Source: Chiayiivirga flava
GTDB taxonomy: Bacteria; Pseudomonadota; Gammaproteobacteria; Xanthomonadales; Xanthomonadaceae
Assembly (NCBI RefSeq): GCF_014202825.1
Contig: NZ_JACHHP010000002.1
Span: 868,001 to 932,000, forward strand
Length of the DNA stretch: 64,000 bases
Reading direction: 5' to 3'
Shown: piece by piece, positions 60,597 to 64,000 of the stretch
Position numbering within the stretch: the stretch's first letter is position 1
Layout: each line of letters starts with the position of its first letter
Program-made: the position numbers and the translations under genes
Notes under the pieces: generated by a model
Databases searched by the model: none
What the model saw: the letters and a program-made list of their open reading frames with translations, nothing else
What the model was told of the DNA's origin: nothing

Positions 60597-61358
60597 ATGA
60601 CCACCAACGACCCCGCCGGCGACACCACCCACTTCGGCTTCCGCGACGTTCCGCGCGCGCAGAAACAGAAACTCGTCGGCGAGGTCTTCACCTCGGTGGC
60701 GCAGAAGTACGACCTGATGAACGACCTGATGTCGCTCGGCATCCATCGGGTGTGGAAGCGCTACTTCGTCGCCACCTCGGGCGTGAAGCGCGGCGACCGC
60801 GTGCTGGACCTCGCCGGTGGCACCGGCGACATCGCGGCACTGCTGCACGAGCGCGTGGGCGAAACCGGGTCGGTGGTCGTCGGGGACATCAATGCGGGGA
60901 TGTTGACCGTGGGGCGGGACCGCATGACCGACCGCGGCCTCGTGCGCGGGCTCGACTGGACGCAACTCAACGCCGAAGCGCTGCCGTTTCCGGACGCGAG
61001 TTTCGATCTCGTCACGATTGCGTTCGGCCTGCGCAACGTCACCGACAAGCAGCGCGCGCTGGCCGAGATGCATCGCGTGCTGAAGATCGGCGGATGGGCG
61101 CTGGTGCTGGAGTTCTCGCAGGTGAAGCCTGCGTGGTTCCGGCCGGTGTACGACTTCCACTCGTTCAAGGTGTTGCCACGGCTCGGGCGCCTGTTCGCGG
61201 GCGACGCGGATTCGTACCAGTATCTGGCCGAATCCATCCGCAAGCACCCGCCGCAGGACGAACTGCGCAGGATGATGGAGACGGCGGGGTTCGCGCGTTG
61301 CGAGTACCGCAACCTCTCCGGCGGCATCTGCGCGATCCACAGCGGTTACCGCGTCTGA
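60597..61358 (+). CDS. ubiE: Ubiquinone/menaquinone biosynthesis C-methyltransferase UbiE
   Basis: A 253-aa SAM-dependent methyltransferase. Family motifs: THFGFRDVPRAQKQKLVGEVFTSVAQKYDLMNDLMSLGIHRVWKRYF, the SAM site VLDLAGGTGDIAALL, VVGDINAGML, LNAEALPFPDASFDLVTIAFGLRNVTDK and the C-terminal NLSGGICAIHSGYRV. It methylates the demethylated quinone ring in ubiquinone (and menaquinone) synthesis. It begins seven bases after the GT2 gene and may be transcribed with the glycan operon. A hairpin follows the stop. Confidence 0.97.
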   Translation: MTTNDPAGDTTHFGFRDVPRAQKQKLVGEVFTSVAQKYDLMNDLMSLGIHRVWKRYFVATSGVKRGDRVLDLAGGTGDIAALLHERVGETGSVVVGDINAGMLTVGRDRMTDRGLVRGLDWTQLNAEALPFPDASFDLVTIAFGLRNVTDKQRALAEMHRVLKIGGWALVLEFSQVKPAWFRPVYDFHSFKVLPRLGRLFAGDADSYQYLAESIRKHPPQDELRRMMETAGFARCEYRNLSGGICAIHSGYRV

Positions 61359-61378
61359 AAGTGTCCGTGTCCCGATTC

Positions 61379-61396
61379 GGCGGCGGTGACGCCGCC
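61379..61396 (+). terminator. Hairpin after ubiE
   Basis: GGCGGCG / CGCCGCC, a 7-bp GC stem with a GTGA loop, 20 bases after the ubiE stop. No T-run follows. Confidence 0.4.
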
Positions 61397-61449
61397 TGAA
61401 GTCCCTGCGGAGTTCGCGCCGCACGTCCCGCCGCGCGCAACCGGAACCC

Positions 61450-61555
61450 GTCGTCCCGGCGAAGGCCGGGACCCAGCGGCGTCGGCTCTTCGCTTGTGCG
61501 GCCAGCAGGACAACACCGAGCAACGTCACTGGGTCCCGGCGTTCGCCGGGACGAC
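61450..61555. repeat. Family A inverted palindromic repeat pair
   Basis: Arms at about 61450-61480 and 61525-61555, inverted. It fills the middle of the 300-base gap between ubiE and the M1 peptidase gene. The sequence right of it (to 61658) should hold the peptidase promoter, but no clear elements were seen. Confidence 0.87.
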
Positions 61556-61658
61556 GGGCAGGGGTTCGCAGCGCCGGAACTCGCACCGTCGCGCCACGCT
61601 CGGGTCCGGCGCCACCCTGCGCTAAACTCGGCCTTTCGCCCGCCTGCCCGAGCCTCCG

Positions 61659-63533
61659 ATGCGCGTCCTGCTGCCGCTTGCCCTGTCCATCGCCATGATC
61701 CTCCCCGCGTTCGCCGCGAAGACCCACGACGCCCCGCCGCGCCACCACGACGAGCATTCGTGGGCCGAACCGGACAAGGTCGTCATCCGCGACCTCGGTC
61801 TCGACCTGCGCGTGGACTTCGGCAAGAAACAGCTGCGCGGCAGCGCCGATCTCGCGCTGACATGGAAAGACCCCGCCGCGCGCGAGCTGCTGCTCGACAC
61901 GCGCGATCTCAGCATCGCGAAAGTGCTCGGCAAATCCGGAGACGGCAACTGGCGCCGCCTGCAGTTCTCGCTCGGCGAACGCGATGCGATCTTCGGCCAG
62001 AAGCTCACGATCCGGATGAAACGCCAGTACGACATCGTGCGCATCCGCTATGCCACCGCGCCGGAAGCGTCCGGCCTGCAGTGGCTGGAACCGTCGATGA
62101 CCGCCGGCAAGAAACATCCCTTCATGTTCAGCCAGTCGCAGGCCATCCACGCGCGCAGCTGGGTGCCGCTGCAGGACACGCCCGGCGTGCGCTACACCTA
62201 CAGCGCACACATCGAGACCGATCCGGAACTGATGGCGCTGATGAGCGCCGACAACGCGCCGGACGCCTCGCGCGACGGCGACTACGTGTTCCGCATGCAG
62301 CAGCCGATTCCGTCGTACCTGATGGCGATCTCGGTCGGTGACCTCGTCTTCCGTCCGATCTCCGAACGCGCCGGCGTGTGGGCCGAGCCCGGCACGGTGG
62401 ACGTGGCGGTGAAGGAATTCGCCGACACCGAACGCATGATCCAGACCACCGAGCAGCTCTACGGCCCGTACCGCTGGGAACGCTACGACCTGCTGATCCT
62501 GCCGCCGTCGTTCCCGTTCGGCGGCATGGAGAATCCGCGCCTCTCGTTCATCACGCCCACCGTCATCGTCGGCGACAAGTCGCTCACCAGCCTCATCGCG
62601 CATGAGCTCGCGCACTCGTGGTCCGGCAACCTCGTGACCAACGCGAGCTGGAAGGACATGTGGTTGAACGAGGGTTTCACGAGCTACGTCGAGAACCGCA
62701 TCGTCGAGGCGGTGTACGGGACCGATCTGTCGCAGATGGAAAACGTCATCAGCCAGTTCGGGCTGCACGCCGAGATGCAGGAGATGGCCGAAGAGCGTCA
62801 GGTGCTGGCACTGCCGGCGCTGCCGGGCGTCGATCCGGACGAGGCGCTGACCGATGTGGCCTACATCAAGGGCGCGTGGTTCCTCGAATTCCTCGAGCAG
62901 CGCTTCGGCCGCGAGGCCTTCGATCCGTTCCTGCGCAGCTACTTCAATCACTTCGCGTTCCAGAGCATCGACACCGCGCAGTTCGTCGAGTATCTGAACA
63001 GCGAGCTGATCGCGAAGAATCCGGACGCGGTCACGCAGAAAGAACTCGACGCGTGGCTGAACCAGCCGGGCATCCCCGCGTTCGCCACGGCCGCCAAGTC
63101 CGCGCGGTTCGATGCGGTGGATGCGGCGCGCAAGGCGTTTCTCGACGGCCGCAAGTCCGCCGGCGAACTCCTGACCGCGGCGTGGACCACGCAGGAGTGG
63201 GTGCGTTTCCTCGAAGGCATGCCGGAGGTGCTCACCGGCCAGCAGGCCGTCGATCTCGACGAGGCGTTCAAGCTCACCACGTCGGACAACGGCGAGATCC
63301 TGCAGCGCTGGTTCCCGCTCACGGTGCGCAGCGGCTACTTCGAAGCGCGGCCGGCAATCGCGCAGTTCCTGCAGCGCATCGGCCGGCGCAAGCTGGTGAT
63401 GCCGACGTACGAGGCGCTCGTCGCAACGCCGGACGGCAAGGAGTTCGCGCGCCAGGTGTTCGAGAAGGCGAAACCGGGGTATCACCCGATCACCACGGCG
63501 TCGGTGGAAGCGCTGCTCGCGAAGAAGCCCTGA
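61659..63533 (+). CDS. Exported M1 family aminopeptidase (leukotriene-A4-hydrolase-like)
   Basis: A 624-aa zinc metallopeptidase with a signal peptide (to about residue 20, PAFAA-KTHD). The catalytic domain has the substrate motif GGMEN (288-292) and the zinc site HELAHSW (315-321) with Glu338 in WLNEGFTSYVE. The Tyr-containing segment TDVAYIKGAWFLEFLEQRFG follows. The C-terminal ~160 residues form the helical ARM-like domain of leukotriene A4 hydrolase-type enzymes. It removes N-terminal residues from peptides, probably in the periplasm. Length and order are typical. Confidence 0.95.
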   Translation: MRVLLPLALSIAMILPAFAAKTHDAPPRHHDEHSWAEPDKVVIRDLGLDLRVDFGKKQLRGSADLALTWKDPAARELLLDTRDLSIAKVLGKSGDGNWRRLQFSLGERDAIFGQKLTIRMKRQYDIVRIRYATAPEASGLQWLEPSMTAGKKHPFMFSQSQAIHARSWVPLQDTPGVRYTYSAHIETDPELMALMSADNAPDASRDGDYVFRMQQPIPSYLMAISVGDLVFRPISERAGVWAEPGTVDVAVKEFADTERMIQTTEQLYGPYRWERYDLLILPPSFPFGGMENPRLSFITPTVIVGDKSLTSLIAHELAHSWSGNLVTNASWKDMWLNEGFTSYVENRIVEAVYGTDLSQMENVISQFGLHAEMQEMAEERQVLALPALPGVDPDEALTDVAYIKGAWFLEFLEQRFGREAFDPFLRSYFNHFAFQSIDTAQFVEYLNSELIAKNPDAVTQKELDAWLNQPGIPAFATAAKSARFDAVDAARKAFLDGRKSAGELLTAAWTTQEWVRFLEGMPEVLTGQQAVDLDEAFKLTTSDNGEILQRWFPLTVRSGYFEARPAIAQFLQRIGRRKLVMPTYEALVATPDGKEFARQVFEKAKPGYHPITTASVEALLAKKP

Positions 63534-63557
63534 TCCCGTGGCGCGGAGCGGCCTGCG

Positions 63558-64000
63558 ATGAAGCCGCATCCGCGCCTGCGCGCGCTGGCGATCGCGCTGC
63601 TGCTGGGCGTGATCGGCGTCGTCGCGCTCGGCGTCGTGTGGCCGGAGTGGGCGCTGCGTGCGGAGTACGCGCGGCTGCGCTACCTCGCCGACGCGCAGGT
63701 GCGCCGCGTGTCCGTCGACGACCATGCCGTGCAGTTGCTGGAAGCGGGGGAGGGCCGCCCCGTGCTGCTGCTGCACGGCTTCACCGGCATGAAGGAAAAC
63801 TTCCTCGTGCTGATGCCGCACCTGTCGGCGACGCACCGGTTGATCGCGCCCGATCTTCCCGGCTGGGGCGACAGCACCCGGCGCGACGGCGCGGACTACG
63901 GCTACGCGGCGCAGGCCGATCGCGTGGCGCGCCTGATCGATGTGCTGGGCATCGGCCCGGTCGATGTCGTCGGCCATTCGATGGGCGGCGGCATCGCGGC
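63558..64000 (+). CDS. Alpha/beta hydrolase (3' truncated by window end)
   Basis: The frame is open from ATG 63558 to the window edge (147 codons visible). An N-terminal hydrophobic segment (about residues 8-29, ALAIALLLGVIGVVALGVV) anchors or exports the protein. The hydrolase core is clear: PVLLLHGFTGMKENF (oxyanion loop), LIAPDLPGWGDS, and the nucleophile elbow VVGHSMGGG. The catalytic acid and His lie beyond the edge. It starts 24 bases after the peptidase stop and is probably co-transcribed. The class is a lipase/esterase-like hydrolase; substrate unknown. Confidence 0.85.
   Translation, partial: MKPHPRLRALAIALLLGVIGVVALGVVWPEWALRAEYARLRYLADAQVRRVSVDDHAVQLLEAGEGRPVLLLHGFTGMKENFLVLMPHLSATHRLIAPDLPGWGDSTRRDGADYGYAAQADRVARLIDVLGIGPVDVVGHSMGGGIA

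Noticed and set aside
60540-63977. A 1145-aa open frame antisense to ubiE and the M1 peptidase
   Set aside because: Same artefact of high GC at third codon positions. It crosses two well-conserved genes and a palindromic repeat without any family motif.

Overview
The window is GC-rich chromosomal DNA from a gammaproteobacterium, most likely in the Xanthomonadales/Lysobacterales. This is an inference from the high GC of most genes, the many small palindromic interspersed repeats, a class GN 'proteobacterial dedicated sortase' locus, an IPTL-CTERM protein and a secreted protein ending in the FADGFE tail frequent in that group. About 46 protein genes are supported. No tRNA, rRNA, integrase, transposase or CRISPR array was seen.

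Layout. 1-5379: the end of a saccharopine-dehydrogenase-like gene, a YqhA-type membrane protein, then the sortase locus (VIT/vWA target protein, an unannotated 65-aa gene, class GN sortase) divergent from a PdsR-type response regulator. 5423-12672: a TPR lipoprotein plus DUF4331 protein, an FAD oxidoreductase, YaeQ, and a large secreted alpha/beta hydrolase. 12747-22657: a delta-60-repeat secreted protein, then a LysR regulator divergent from an operon of a small protein, an NAD(P)-binding protein and a complete tripartite RND pump. 22992-28818: an exported truncated globin with a Yx(FWY)xxD protein, an EcsC-like protein, and an IorAB-type molybdenum oxidoreductase with its own di-haem cytochrome c.

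29485-43808: creD and creCB lie in the same neighbourhood but are separated by a visibly AT-richer accessory segment (about 31.0-37.4 kb). That segment carries a two-helix membrane protein of unknown family, a small lipoprotein and a 1275-aa SIR2-domain protein resembling the anti-phage sirtuin Dsr1. An amidohydrolase and a POT peptide transporter follow.

42888-50585: a secreted esterase-like protein, a TIGR03032-TPR-glycosyltransferase fusion, an IPTL-CTERM surface protein with four PKD-like repeats, and an overlapping pair made of a UdgX-type uracil-DNA-binding protein and a DNA-repair radical SAM protein. 52166-61358: an ELM1-like protein, LysR, pirin, nitroreductase, YceI, a zinc-finger protein, a tightly overlapping glycan operon (GT4, O-antigen ligase, GT2) and ubiE. 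The window closes with an M1 aminopeptidase and a truncated alpha/beta hydrolase.

Two families of palindromic repeats sit in most larger gaps, usually as inverted pairs. In two places one has become part of a reading frame or translation start: at the membrane fusion protein of the RND pump and inside the UdgX-type gene. The points most worth following up are the sortase locus with its extra small gene and atypical sorting signal, the SIR2 accessory segment, the repeat-derived coding changes, and the domain inserted into the DUF4331 protein.
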